From Novosphingobium sp. (GTDB lineage: Bacteria > Pseudomonadota > Alphaproteobacteria > Sphingomonadales > Sphingomonadaceae), in contig NZ_JBCNLP010000001.1 in NCBI RefSeq assembly GCF_039595395.1, forward strand, positions 3,224,001 to 3,288,000: a stretch of 64,000 nt of DNA, in the 5' to 3' direction. The notes under the pieces are model-generated. The model was not told the DNA's origin, made no database searches, and worked only from the letters and a program-made list of their open reading frames with translations. The translations under genes and the position numbers were made by a program. Positions 1-8,598 of this stretch are shown piece by piece; the stretch's first letter is position 1; each line of letters opens with the position of its first letter.

Positions 1-2
1 AT

Positions 3-500
3 TTCGTCAGCCAGCCGACCATCGCCAACCTCACCCATGAAGAGGCCGGGCGTTACCTGTCCTTCCTGTGGGGCGGCATGATGGTGGGCCGCTTCGTCGG
101 CTCGGCGGTGATGCAGAAGATGCGCGCCGATCTGGTGCTGGCGGCCTTCTCGGTGGGTGCCTTTATCGTGATGATGGTCACCGTCTTCACCACCGGCCCC
201 GTGGCGATGTGGTCGCTGATCCTGGTGGGGCTGTTCCACTCGATCATGTTCCCCACCATCTTCACGCTGGGCATCAAGGGCCTTGGTCCGCTCACCGAGG
301 AAGGCTCGGGCCTGCTGATCATGGCGATCGCCGGTGGCGCTCTGGTGGTGGTGCAGGGCTGGCTGGCCGACACCTTCGGCCTGCAGAACTCCTTCCTGCT
401 GACCGCCGCCTGCGAGCTTTACACGCTGTTCTATGCGCTGTGGGGTTCGCGCCCCACCCATGCGCTGCCCGATGTGCAGGTGGAAGCAGAAGCGGGCTAG
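3..500 (+). CDS. Sugar MFS permease (FucP-like), C-terminal part
   Basis: Only the last ~165 residues are in the window; the frame is open from base 3 and ends at TAG 498-500. The visible stretch has an EEAGRYLSFLWGGMMVGR segment, typical of the FucP/L-fucose permease branch of the major facilitator superfamily, and several hydrophobic membrane helices. It lies 56 bp upstream of three same-strand genes for oxidative sugar catabolism, so it probably imports the pentose or hexose that they degrade. The substrate is inferred from context only. The 5' end and the operon promoter lie outside the window. Confidence 0.85.
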   Translation, partial: FVSQPTIANLTHEEAGRYLSFLWGGMMVGRFVGSAVMQKMRADLVLAAFSVGAFIVMMVTVFTTGPVAMWSLILVGLFHSIMFPTIFTLGIKGLGPLTEEGSGLLIMAIAGGALVVVQGWLADTFGLQNSFLLTAACELYTLFYALWGSRPTHALPDVQVEAEAG

Positions 501-556
501 ACGGGCCCGCTATTTACTCCTACTAATATCCAACACCCACCCTTTCGGAGACCGTC

Positions 557-2083
557 ATGACCGCATTCCGTTCCATCGCCGCCGCCACGGGCGAGCCGCG
601 AGGCCCCGACCTCGCGACTCACACCGCTCAGGATGTGGCGACGGCCTGCGCTGCGGCAGAGGCGGCCTTCGACACCTACCGCGCCACCTCGCGCGAGGAG
701 CGTGCGGCGTTCCTCGAAACCATCGCCCGGAACATCCTCGATCTGGGCGACGCGCTGATCGAGGCCGCCATGGCCGAAAGCGGCCTGCCCCGCCCCCGCC
801 TCGAGGGCGAGCGTGGCCGCACCGTGGGCCAGCTTCGCCTCTTCGCGCAGGTGGTGCGTCAGGGTGGCTGGCAGGGTCTGCGCATCGATCCGGCCCTGCC
901 CGAGCGCCAGCCGCTGCCCCGCCCCGATCTGCGCCTGCGCATGATCCCGGTGGGCCCGGTGGCGGTGTTCGGCGCCTCCAACTTCCCGCTGGCCTTCTCG
1001 ACGGCGGGGGGCGACACCGCCTCGGCGCTGGCCGCCGGTTGCCCGGTGGTGGTCAAGGGCCATCCCGCTCACCCCGAGACCGGCGCGCTGGTCGCCTCGG
1101 CGATTGCGGCGGCGGTCAAGAGCTGCGGCCTGCCCGAGGGCGTGTTCGGCCATCTGGTCGGCCCCTCGAATGAGCTGGGCGCCACGCTGGTGCAGGACCC
1201 GCGCATCGCGGCAGTGGGCTTCACCGGCTCGCGCTTTGGCGGTCTGGCGCTGACCCGTCTGGCTCAGGCCCGTGAGGTGCCGATCCCGGTCTATGCCGAA
1301 ATGTCGAGCATCAATCCCGTGCTTCTGCTGCCCTCGGCACTGGCTTCGCGCGGCGGAGCGCTGGGCACGGCCTTTGCCGGTTCGCTGACGATTGGCGCGG
1401 GCCAGTTCTGCACCAACCCCGGCCTGCTGCTGGCGATTGAAGGTGAAGGGCTGGACGCCTTCATCGAGACCGCCACCAAGGGCGTCACCGATGCCCCCGC
1501 CCAGGTCATGCTGACCACCGGCATTGCTGCTGCCTATCACAAGGGCGTCGATGCGCTGGCCGGTCAGAATGATGTCGAGACGCTGGCCAAGGGCACACCG
1601 GGCGACACGCAGACCGGCGGCGCCATCTTCTTCCAGACCGGCGCTCAGGCTTTCCTCGCCAATCCGGCGATGGCGCATGAGGTCTTCGGTGCCTCCTCCA
1701 TTCTGGTGCGCTGCGTCGATGCCGAGGAACTGGCGCAGGTGCTGCGCGGCCTCGAAGGCCAGTTGACCGCCACGCTGCATCTCGATGACGCCGATGAGGC
1801 GCTGGCCGCCGACCTGCTGCCCATTCTGGAGCGCAAGGTCGGGCGCATTCTGGCCAATGGCTGGCCCACCGGCGTCGAGGTGGCCCATGCCATGGTGCAT
1901 GGCGGCCCCTTCCCCGCCACCTCGGATTCGCGGACAACCTCGGTGGGCACGCTGGCGATCGACCGCTTCCTGCGCCCGGTCAGCTATCAGAACCTGCCCG
2001 GCGCGGTGCTGCCCGCCGAATTGCGCGACGAGGCCAAGGGCGATGGCGCCCCTCGCCTGATCGACGGCGCGCTCACCCTCTGA
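557..2083 (+). CDS. 2,5-dioxovalerate (alpha-ketoglutaric semialdehyde) dehydrogenase
   Basis: A 508-residue aldehyde dehydrogenase superfamily enzyme. Visible motifs are GASNFPLAFS (cofactor site), VGFTGSRFGG, the general-base glutamate in AEMSS near residue 247 and the catalytic cysteine in GQFCTNPG near residue 285. The FCTNPG context and length match the NADP-dependent 2,5-dioxopentanoate dehydrogenases that make 2-oxoglutarate in the last step of oxidative pentose or hexarate breakdown. GGAG at 548-551 precedes the ATG by five bases. Its neighbours (AraD1-type protein and sugar 1-dehydrogenase) support the L-arabinose/D-xylose (Weimberg-type) role. The family call is firm; the physiological substrate is inferred. 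Confidence 0.9.
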   Translation: MTAFRSIAAATGEPRGPDLATHTAQDVATACAAAEAAFDTYRATSREERAAFLETIARNILDLGDALIEAAMAESGLPRPRLEGERGRTVGQLRLFAQVVRQGGWQGLRIDPALPERQPLPRPDLRLRMIPVGPVAVFGASNFPLAFSTAGGDTASALAAGCPVVVKGHPAHPETGALVASAIAAAVKSCGLPEGVFGHLVGPSNELGATLVQDPRIAAVGFTGSRFGGLALTRLAQAREVPIPVYAEMSSINPVLLLPSALASRGGALGTAFAGSLTIGAGQFCTNPGLLLAIEGEGLDAFIETATKGVTDAPAQVMLTTGIAAAYHKGVDALAGQNDVETLAKGTPGDTQTGGAIFFQTGAQAFLANPAMAHEVFGASSILVRCVDAEELAQVLRGLEGQLTATLHLDDADEALAADLLPILERKVGRILANGWPTGVEVAHAMVHGGPFPATSDSRTTSVGTLAIDRFLRPVSYQNLPGAVLPAELRDEAKGDGAPRLIDGALTL

Positions 2084-2095
2084 TTTGAAACACAC

Positions 2096-2120
2096 GCCCC
2101 GCCGGGACACATGGCGGGGC
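2096..2120 (+). other. Intra-operon hairpin
   Basis: GCCCCGCC (2096-2103) pairs perfectly with GGCGGGGC (2113-2120) in the 50-bp gap between the dehydrogenase and the AraD1 gene. No T-run follows, so it looks like a processing, stability or attenuation hairpin rather than a full terminator. Confidence 0.4.
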
Positions 2121-2133
2121 CGGGAGACAGTTC

Positions 2134-3126
2134 ATGGCCCTTCGTTTGTTGCAGCATCGCGCCGAAAACGGCGCGCGTTCCGTGATCTTTGCCGATGGCG
2201 ACACAGCCCATTTCCTGATCGGCGTCACCACCACCCGCGAGCTGGCTGAAAGCGCCATCGCGCAGGGGATCTCGCTGGCCGCCGCTGCCCGCGCTGCCGC
2301 CAAGGGCATCGCTGTGGACATTGCCGCCGAACTGGCCGCCGGCAATCTGCTCGCCCCCATCGACCACGCCGATCCGGCTCACCTGCTGATGACCGGCACC
2401 GGCCTGACGCATCTGGGTTCGGCCGAGGGCCGCAACAAGATGCATGCCGCCGCCGCCGCCGGTGAAAAGCTGACCGACTCCATGCGCATGTTCCTTGAAG
2501 GGCTGGAAGGCGGCAAGCCCGCCGCTGGCGCCGTGGGCCAGCAGCCAGAGTGGTTCTACAAGGGCAATGGCTTCGGTCTGGTGGCGCCCGGCGAAGCCTT
2601 CACCATGCCCGCCTTCGCTCAGGATGGCGGCGAGGAGCCCGAGCTGGCTGGCATCTATCTGATCAGCGCGGATGGCACGCCTTTCCGCCTCGGCTTCGCG
2701 CTGGCCAATGAGTTCTCGGACCATATCACCGAGCGTCACAACTACCTCTGGCTGGCCCATTCCAAGCTGCGTCAGGCCTCGCTGGGCGCCGAGCTGCTGA
2801 TCGACGAGACGCCTGATGACGTGCGCGGCACCAGCCTGATCCGCCGCGATGGCGCCGTGATCTGGGAAAAGCCCTTCCTCTCGGGCGAGGCGAACATGTC
2901 GCACTCAATCGCCAATCTGGAGCATCATCACTTCAAATATGAGCTGTTCCGCAACCCCGGCGACATTCACGTCCATTTCTTCGGCACCGCCACCCTGTCC
3001 TTCAGCGACGATGTGGCCACGCAGGAAGGCGATGTGTTTGAAATCGCCGCCGCGCCCTTCACCCTGCCGCTGGCCAATGGGCTGACGCGCGCGGAAGCCG
3101 TCACCGTGGCGGTCAAGGCGCTGTAA
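2134..3126 (+). CDS. AraD1/GguC-family (FAH superfamily) protein, likely 2-keto-3-deoxy sugar acid dehydratase
   Basis: A 330-residue member of the fumarylacetoacetate hydrolase superfamily. The C-terminal two thirds carry the family pattern around GNGFGLVAPGE, EEPELAG and ANEFSDH, where the divalent-metal acidic ligands lie. The AraD1/GguC branch occurs in sugar-acid operons. FAH-fold 2-keto-3-deoxypentonate dehydratases are known from pentose oxidation pathways, where they make 2,5-dioxopentanoate. That product is the substrate of the gene just upstream, so the pairing is chemically coherent. It abuts the next gene directly (TAA then ATG). Dehydratase versus a different acid lyase/hydrolase activity cannot be settled from sequence. 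Confidence 0.8.
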   Translation: MALRLLQHRAENGARSVIFADGDTAHFLIGVTTTRELAESAIAQGISLAAAARAAAKGIAVDIAAELAAGNLLAPIDHADPAHLLMTGTGLTHLGSAEGRNKMHAAAAAGEKLTDSMRMFLEGLEGGKPAAGAVGQQPEWFYKGNGFGLVAPGEAFTMPAFAQDGGEEPELAGIYLISADGTPFRLGFALANEFSDHITERHNYLWLAHSKLRQASLGAELLIDETPDDVRGTSLIRRDGAVIWEKPFLSGEANMSHSIANLEHHHFKYELFRNPGDIHVHFFGTATLSFSDDVATQEGDVFEIAAAPFTLPLANGLTRAEAVTVAVKAL

Positions 3127-4056
3127 ATGAGCCCGATCCGTATCGCCATCGTGGGCCTCGGCAAGATCGCCCGCGACCAGCATCTGCCTGCCATCGCGGG
3201 CAACGATGCCTTCACGCTGGCCGCCACGGTCAGCCCGCGCGGCACGCCCCTTGAGGGCGTGCCGAACTTCCGCAGCCTTGAGGAGCTGCTGCAGAGCGAC
3301 ACGCCGGTCGATGCGGTGGCGCTCTGCACCCCGCCTCAGGTGCGGTACGATCTGGCCGCGCTGGCGCTGAGCAAGGGCGTCCACACCTTCCTCGAAAAGC
3401 CGCCCGGCGCCACGCTGGCCGAGGTGGCGGTGCTGAGCGATCAGGCCGACGCTTCGGGGGCCTCGCTGTTTGCTTCCTGGCATTCGCGCTATGCGGCGGG
3501 TGTCGCCCCGGCCAAGGCTTGGCTGGCCGGGCGCAAGATCAAGTCGGCCAAGATCATCTGGCGCGAGGATGTACGCGTCTGGCATCCCGGTCAGGACTGG
3601 ATCTGGGAGAGCGATGGTCTGGGCGTCTTCGATCCGGGCATCAATGCGCTCTCCATCGCGACGCATATCCTGCCGCGCCCCTTCTTTCTGAAGGGCGCCA
3701 CGCTGACCATCCCCGAGAACCGTCAGGCCCCCATCGCCGCCGATCTCTCTTTCACGGACACCAACGGCGCGCCGATCCATATGGATCTCGACTGGCGCCA
3801 GACTGGCCCGCAGAGCTGGGACATCATCGTCGAAACCGATGCCGGTGCGCTGAAGCTCGCCAAGGGCGGCGCCGTGCTGACCCTGCCCGATGGCAGCGAC
3901 GAAGTGCATAAGGATGAGGAATATCCCGGCCTTTATGCCCGCTTCGCGCAGCTGGTGAAGGATGGGCGTAGCGATGTCGATATCGCGCCGCTGCGACTGG
4001 TGGCCGATGCCTTCCTGCGCGGCAAGCGCGAGGCCACCGAGGCCTTCGTCGAGTAA
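3127..4056 (+). CDS. L-arabinose/D-galactose 1-dehydrogenase (Gfo/Idh/MocA family)
   Basis: 309 residues with an N-terminal Rossmann motif GLGKIARDQHLPAI and the family EKPPGAT lysine motif near residue 90. The WHSRYAAGVAPAKAWLAGR region resembles D-galactose 1-dehydrogenase and the Azospirillum-type L-arabinose 1-dehydrogenase. It would oxidise the aldose to the lactone, the first step of the pathway whose last steps are encoded just upstream. The start codon follows the previous stop without a gap, so translation is probably coupled. A strong terminator begins 23 bp after the stop. A lactonase and sugar-acid dehydratase are not visible and may lie upstream of the window. Confidence 0.85.
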   Translation: MSPIRIAIVGLGKIARDQHLPAIAGNDAFTLAATVSPRGTPLEGVPNFRSLEELLQSDTPVDAVALCTPPQVRYDLAALALSKGVHTFLEKPPGATLAEVAVLSDQADASGASLFASWHSRYAAGVAPAKAWLAGRKIKSAKIIWREDVRVWHPGQDWIWESDGLGVFDPGINALSIATHILPRPFFLKGATLTIPENRQAPIAADLSFTDTNGAPIHMDLDWRQTGPQSWDIIVETDAGALKLAKGGAVLTLPDGSDEVHKDEEYPGLYARFAQLVKDGRSDVDIAPLRLVADAFLRGKREATEAFVE

Positions 4057-4078
4057 GCCTGCTCTTCATGGCAGGTGT

Positions 4079-4127
4079 CCGGCCGCTCGTACCATCCCTC
4101 GGCGCGAGCGGCCGGTTTGCGATTTTT
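4079..4127 (+). terminator. Rho-independent terminator after the pentose operon
   Basis: An 11-bp perfect stem (4079-4089 with 4105-4115, CCGGCCGCTCG/CGAGCGGCCGG) is followed by a T-rich tail. It lies between the end of the sugar dehydrogenase and the convergent TetR gene. Confidence 0.85.
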
Positions 4128-4145
4128 GTTGTCGCACCGCTCTTT

Positions 4146-4182
4146 GCGAAAAACCGGTTCCCACTTTTTCGCGCGATGCTCT
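4146..4182. repeat. Alphaproteobacterial interspersed motif, copy 1
   Basis: A 37-bp sequence centred on AAACCGGTTCCCACTTTT. It recurs at 45602-45638 with 3 mismatches and includes the palindrome AACCGGTT. It ends inside the stop codon region of the TetR gene. Similar short motifs are, from memory, scattered through many alphaproteobacterial genomes; their function is not known to me. Confidence 0.75.
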
Positions 4183-4765
4183 AACCCCTGATCGCCTCAT
4201 TCACGCGCGCCAGAGCGGCGCCCAGCGGATCTTCCTCGCCCAGCAAGTGGAAGGTGCCGTTCAGTGTGAAAAAACAATGCCCATGCACCGTGGCCAGCAG
4301 CGACAGCGCCAGGGGTTCAGCCTCGCCAAGACGCTCTGACGGCAGAGCGGCAGCCACCTCGGCCACCACGATGCCAATGATCGCCTTCACTTTTTCGGCG
4401 TAAAAATCCGGGATCGGCTCGCCCTCGGGCAGGCGGAAATCATAAAGCGCAGCCCAACTGTGACGATGATGGGTGGCGAAATCGAAATAGGCGGTGATCG
4501 CCGCCTGCAACCGGCTCCCCTGCGCCGCCTCAAGCCCGGCGCGCAGATGATCGCGCCACAGATCGAGCGTGCGGCCGTTGATCGCCAGCATCAGCCCGTC
4601 ATAGCTGCCAAAGACGTTGTAGAGCGTGCCGATCGAATAGCCGATCCGTTTGGCCACTTCCCGCGCGGAGAAATGGGCAAAGCCCACCTGTGAAAGCTGG
4701 CGGTGGCCTTCATGCACGATCATCTCGCGCAATTCGCCTCGCGTGTGATCCGATCTGCGTCCCAT
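4181..4765 (-). CDS. TetR/AcrR-family transcriptional regulator
   Basis: From the chosen ATG this is 194 residues. The N-terminal helix-turn-helix reads FSAREVAKRIGYSIGTLYNVFGS, the canonical TetR DNA-binding motif; the C-terminal ligand domain resembles the WHG/TetR_C_33 type. An upstream in-frame ATG at 4825 overlaps an operator-like palindrome (4811-4825), so the start at 4765, giving MGRRSDHTRG, is preferred. It is divergent from the acyltransferase/acyl-ACP synthetase fusion and probably represses it and itself. The ligand is unknown; a fatty acid or acyl-CoA is a guess from the neighbour. Confidence 0.85.
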   Translation of the reverse strand: MGRRSDHTRGELREMIVHEGHRQLSQVGFAHFSAREVAKRIGYSIGTLYNVFGSYDGLMLAINGRTLDLWRDHLRAGLEAAQGSRLQAAITAYFDFATHHRHSWAALYDFRLPEGEPIPDFYAEKVKAIIGIVVAEVAAALPSERLGEAEPLALSLLATVHGHCFFTLNGTFHLLGEEDPLGAALARVNEAIRG

Positions 4766-4810
4766 GGCGCAAGGATGTGCCAGCCCCGCGCAGGCGAGGC
4801 AAGAGGTTAA

Positions 4811-4825
4811 ATGAACATCGATCAT
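4811..4825. promoter_or_regulatory. Putative TetR operator 1
   Basis: ATGAACATCGATCAT is an imperfect palindrome in the divergent region upstream of the TetR gene. It shares a WTGNACRWCGATCAW core with the sites at 4834 and 8543. Operator function is inferred from symmetry, position and recurrence. Confidence 0.5.
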
Positions 4826-4833
4826 TTATTTTA

Positions 4834-4848
4834 TTGAACGACGATCAA
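4834..4848. promoter_or_regulatory. Putative TetR operator 2
   Basis: TTGAACGACGATCAA is near-palindromic, with outer TTGA/TCAA arms. It starts 23 bp after operator 1, about two helical turns, which would suit cooperative binding of two dimers. Confidence 0.5.
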
Positions 4849-5010
4849 TTCCGTGAGATCATGCGTTCATGGTTGATTCGACGGCATGATCCCTGCGCTA
4901 ACCCGCAAGGCATCGTATCGCTCAATTCATGTAAAAATTTGCCATCCCACCGAATATTAACGACACATCGCCCAAATCGTCTTCCTCTTGCGATTGAAGG
5001 AACCAGCACG

Positions 5011-8000
5011 ATGTCATCCCCCCAACTTTCGCTGCTTGTCAGGCGCCGGTTCGGACCGATTTTCCTCGTGCAGTTCCTGGGCGCGTTCAACGACAATCTG
5101 CTCAAATTCGCGATGTTGTTCCTCGCCAATTTCGGGCTTTATGCCAACGCGCCGGACAAAGCCAAGATGCTGGCGGCGGTGGCCACCGGCCTTTTCATTC
5201 TGCCCTATTTCCTGTTCTCCGCGCTGGGCGGCCAGATCGCCGACCGCATCGACAAATCCCACCTCATCCGCTGGATCAAGGGCGCCGAGGTGGCGATCAT
5301 GGCCGTGGCCCTGCTGGGCTTCTGGCAGCAGTCGGTGCCGGTGCTGCTGACCACGCTGTTCGCGATGGGGCTGCATTCCACCCTGTTCGGCCCGGTGAAA
5401 TATTCGATCCTGCCCCAGCATCTGGGCAAGGACGAGATCATGGGCGGCACCGGCGTGATCGAGGGCGGCACCTTCCTCGCCATCCTTGGCGGGCAACTGC
5501 TGGCGGGCGTGATCCCGCATGCGACCGCCGGCATCACGCTGGTCGGCTTGGCCGTGCTGGGCTTCGTCGCCAGCCTCGCCGTGCCCTCCGCCCCGCCCTC
5601 AGGCAAGGGCGAGCCTATCGACTGGAACGTGGCGCGCAGCACCTGGCGCATCCTGAGCATGGCCCATGAAGGGCGCGGCGTATGGCTGGCCATTCTGGGC
5701 ACAAGCTGGTTCTTCGCGGTAGGCGCGGTGCTGGTCTCCGAATTTGCGCCGCTGGTCTCGGGTACGCTGGCAGCCAGGCAGGATGTCGCCACCGTCTTTT
5801 TGATTGTCTTCTCGCTGGCCGTCGCGGCGGGTGCTCTGGTGGTCAACATGCTTCAGAAGGGCGAGGTTTCGGCACGTTACGTCCCCCTCTCCGCTCTGGG
5901 TCTGGCGCTTGGGCTGATCGGCCTGTGGCTGGCCACCAACGGGTTCGAGGTGCAGGTGGCAGGCGCCAGCCTCCACCAGTTCATGGCGACACCCGGCTCG
6001 TGGTCGATCCTGATCGCGCTGGGGGTCATCGCCTTTTCCGGCGGCATGTTCATCGTGCCGCTCTATGCCATCATTCAGGTGCACAGCCCCGAGGGTGAAT
6101 GCTCCCGCGTGATCGCCGCCAACAACATCGTCAACGCCGCGATCACTGTGCTGGCGGTTCTGGTGGTCACCGCCCTGCTGGCCGCCGGGGTCGATGTGCC
6201 CGATCTGATCGGCGTGCTGGGCTTTGCCACACTGGTGGTGGCGCTTGTCAGCATCTGGCTGCTGCCTGAAACGCTGTTCAAGGATACGATCCGGCTGGTG
6301 CTGCGCGTCCTTTACCGCGTCGAGCTGAAAGGCGTCGAGCATATGCCCCGCGCGGGCGAACGCGCCGTGGTGGTGGTCAACCACCTCTCCTTCCTCGACG
6401 GCGTGCTGCTGGGCGCCTTCCTGCCCGGCAAGGCCACCTTCGCGGTGCACACCGCTATCGCCAGAAGCTGGTGGATCAAGCCTTTCCTTAAACTCTTCAC
6501 CGCCTTCCCGGTCGACCCCACCAACCCCATGTCGGCCAAGGCGATGGTCAAGACCGTGCGCGAGGGCAACACGCTGGTGATCTTCCCCGAGGGGCGCATC
6601 ACCGTCACCGGCGCGCTGATGAAGGTCTTCGACGGCCCCGGCATGGTGGCCGACCGCGCCGATGCGCCGATCATCCCGATCCGCCTCGACGGGCCGCAAT
6701 ACACACCTTTCAGCAAGCTGCGCGGCAAGCTGCGGCTGCGCTGGTTCCCCAAGGTAACGATCACCGTGCTGCCCCCTCGCCGCTTCCACATCGAGGGCGA
6801 GATGAGCGCCCGCGCCCGCCGCGCCATCGCCGGACGACGCCTCTATGACGAGATGAGCGGGATGATCTTCGCCACCTCGCACACCGACCGCACGCTGTTC
6901 TCGGCCCTTTGCGAGGCGCACGCCATCCATGGCGGCAAGGCCAAGGTGCTGGAGGACGTGAAGCGCGAACCGCTCTCCTATGACCGCATGCTGGTGGGCA
7001 CCCGCCTGCTGGGCAAGCGTCTGGCGCAGGGTACGGCGGAAGGCGAGGCGGTCGGCGTGCTGCTGCCCAATGTGAATGGCGCGGTGGTGGGCTTCTTTGC
7101 CTTGCAGGCCATCGGGCGCGTACCTGCCATGCTGAATTTTACCGTGGGTCTGGCCAATATGCGCTCGGCTTGCGCCACGGCCGGCATCCGCAGCATCGTG
7201 ACCGCCCGCGCCTTTGTCGAGCAGGCCAAGCTGACCGATATTGTGGCTGCGCTGGAAGAGGACGGCCTGCGCATTGTCTATCTGGAGGATCTGGCCACCA
7301 CCATCGGCAGCTTGGAAAAGCTCTGGGCCCTGCTGACGGTGAAAGGCAGCGCCAAGCGCCATGAAAAGCTGGCGATCAGCCCGGACGCCTCGGCGGTGAT
7401 CCTCTTCACCTCCGGCTCGGAGGGCGTGCCCAAGGGCGTGGTGCTCAGCCACCGCAACCTGCTCTCCAATCTGGCACAATTGGCGGCGCGCATCGACTTC
7501 AACTCGAACGATGTGGTGCTCAATGCCCTGCCGGTGTTCCATTCTTTTGGCCTGACAGGGGGCACGCTGCTGCCGCTGCTCAACGGCATTCGAACGGTGA
7601 TGTATCCCAGCCCACTGCATTACCGCATCGTTCCGGCGCTGGCCTATGACGCCAATGCCACGATCATGTTCGGCACAGACACTTTCCTCTCGGGCTATGC
7701 CCGCATGGCGCATGGCTATGATTTCTACGCGCTGCGCTACATCTTCGCGGGCGCCGAGAAGGTGCGCGACGAAACCCGCAAGACCTATGCCGACAAGTTC
7801 GGCCTGCGCATCATGGAAGGCTATGGCGCCACCGAATGCGCGCCCGTGATCGCGGTGAACACGCCGATGCATTTTCAGGCCGGCACCGTGGGCCGCCTGC
7901 TGCCCGGCATAGAGGCCCGGCTGGAGCCCGTTCCCGGCATCACCGAAGGCGCGCGCCTTTATGTGCGCGGCCCCAATGTGATGGCGGGCTATATGCTGGC

Positions 8001-8454
8001 CAGCGCTCCGGGCGTGCTGCAACCGCCGGTGGAAGGTTGGCACGACACGGGCGATATCGTCACGCTGGACAGTGACGGCTTCATCACTATCCGGGGCCGC
8101 GCCAAGCGCTTTGCCAAGATCGGCGGCGAGATGGTCAGCCTGCCCGCCGTGGAAGGCTATGCCGCCCAGTGCTGGCCCGGCTTTGCCCATGCCGTGGTGA
8201 CCCGCCCCGATCCCAAGAAGGGTGAGGTGCTGGTGCTCTTCACCACCTGCCCCGGCGCTCAGGCGCGCGATCTTCAGCAATGGGGCCGCCTGCATGGCGC
8301 CACCGAGTTGATGATCCCCCGCGACATCCGCGTCATGGCCGAACTGCCTGTGCTGGGCACCGGCAAGGTGGATTACATGACCTTGGGCGAGATGGCGCAG
8401 TCCAGCCCCATCACCCCCTCCGACGAAGCCGAAAGCGAGGACGAGCCCGCCTGA
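5011..8454 (+). CDS. aas: LplT-PlsC-Aas fusion: lysophospholipid transporter / acyltransferase / acyl-ACP synthetase
   Basis: 1147 residues in three modules. Residues ~10-415 form a major facilitator domain like LplT (lysophospholipid flippase). Residues ~435-620 are a PlsC acyltransferase with the NHLSFLDG (NHx4D) motif near 457 and FPEGRIT near 524. Residues ~660-1140 are an AMP-binding acyl-ACP synthetase with FTSGSEGVPKG near 798 and GYGATE near 937. Together they would bring in lysophosphatidylethanolamine and re-acylate it at the inner membrane. In E. coli the same functions are split between LplT and Aas. The start at 5011 is chosen because MSSPQLSLLVRRRFG begins the conserved MFS N-terminus and GAAGGA lies ~9 bases upstream; an in-frame upstream extension is not conserved-looking. 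Confidence 0.93.
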   Translation: MSSPQLSLLVRRRFGPIFLVQFLGAFNDNLLKFAMLFLANFGLYANAPDKAKMLAAVATGLFILPYFLFSALGGQIADRIDKSHLIRWIKGAEVAIMAVALLGFWQQSVPVLLTTLFAMGLHSTLFGPVKYSILPQHLGKDEIMGGTGVIEGGTFLAILGGQLLAGVIPHATAGITLVGLAVLGFVASLAVPSAPPSGKGEPIDWNVARSTWRILSMAHEGRGVWLAILGTSWFFAVGAVLVSEFAPLVSGTLAARQDVATVFLIVFSLAVAAGALVVNMLQKGEVSARYVPLSALGLALGLIGLWLATNGFEVQVAGASLHQFMATPGSWSILIALGVIAFSGGMFIVPLYAIIQVHSPEGECSRVIAANNIVNAAITVLAVLVVTALLAAGVDVPDLIGVLGFATLVVALVSIWLLPETLFKDTIRLVLRVLYRVELKGVEHMPRAGERAVVVVNHLSFLDGVLLGAFLPGKATFAVHTAIARSWWIKPFLKLFTAFPVDPTNPMSAKAMVKTVREGNTLVIFPEGRITVTGALMKVFDGPGMVADRADAPIIPIRLDGPQYTPFSKLRGKLRLRWFPKVTITVLPPRRFHIEGEMSARARRAIAGRRLYDEMSGMIFATSHTDRTLFSALCEAHAIHGGKAKVLEDVKREPLSYDRMLVGTRLLGKRLAQGTAEGEAVGVLLPNVNGAVVGFFALQAIGRVPAMLNFTVGLANMRSACATAGIRSIVTARAFVEQAKLTDIVAALEEDGLRIVYLEDLATTIGSLEKLWALLTVKGSAKRHEKLAISPDASAVILFTSGSEGVPKGVVLSHRNLLSNLAQLAARIDFNSNDVVLNALPVFHSFGLTGGTLLPLLNGIRTVMYPSPLHYRIVPALAYDANATIMFGTDTFLSGYARMAHGYDFYALRYIFAGAEKVRDETRKTYADKFGLRIMEGYGATECAPVIAVNTPMHFQAGTVGRLLPGIEARLEPVPGITEGARLYVRGPNVMAGYMLASAPGVLQPPVEGWHDTGDIVTLDSDGFITIRGRAKRFAKIGGEMVSLPAVEGYAAQCWPGFAHAVVTRPDPKKGEVLVLFTTCPGAQARDLQQWGRLHGATELMIPRDIRVMAELPVLGTGKVDYMTLGEMAQSSPITPSDEAESEDEPA

Positions 8455-8459
8455 GGGTC

Positions 8460-8509
8460 AAGCACCGGGTCTGGATGCCGCCGCCATGCGGCATTCCGGC
8501 CCGCTGCTT
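8460..8509 (+). terminator. Imperfect long hairpin after aas
   Basis: AAGCA (8460) pairs with TGCTT (8505), and an inner ATGCCGC/GCGGCAT stem (8475-8481 with 8488-8494) gives a long interrupted hairpin just after the stop. There is no clear T-tail, so termination is plausible but not certain. Confidence 0.4.
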
Positions 8510-8542
8510 CGGAAGCCAAAATTAAACACCGTGTAATTTTAA

Positions 8543-8557
8543 TTGCACATCGATCAA
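8543..8557. promoter_or_regulatory. Putative TetR operator 3
   Basis: TTGCACATCGATCAA lies 42 bp upstream of the DUF2339 gene start. It shares ACATCGATCA with operator 1 and the TTG...CAA arms with operator 2. This suggests the DUF2339 gene belongs to the same regulon as aas. Confidence 0.45.
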
Positions 8558-8598
8558 TTTCACATTAGCCTTGCCTCGCGACTCTGATGGAGACCGGC

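Noticed and set aside
4766..4825. Longer start for the TetR regulator
   Set aside because: The extra codons cover an operator-like palindrome and add MIDVHLTSCLACAG, which is not typical for the family.
5599..8295. Long minus-strand frame opposite the Aas fusion
   Set aside because: Antisense shadow of a conserved three-domain protein.
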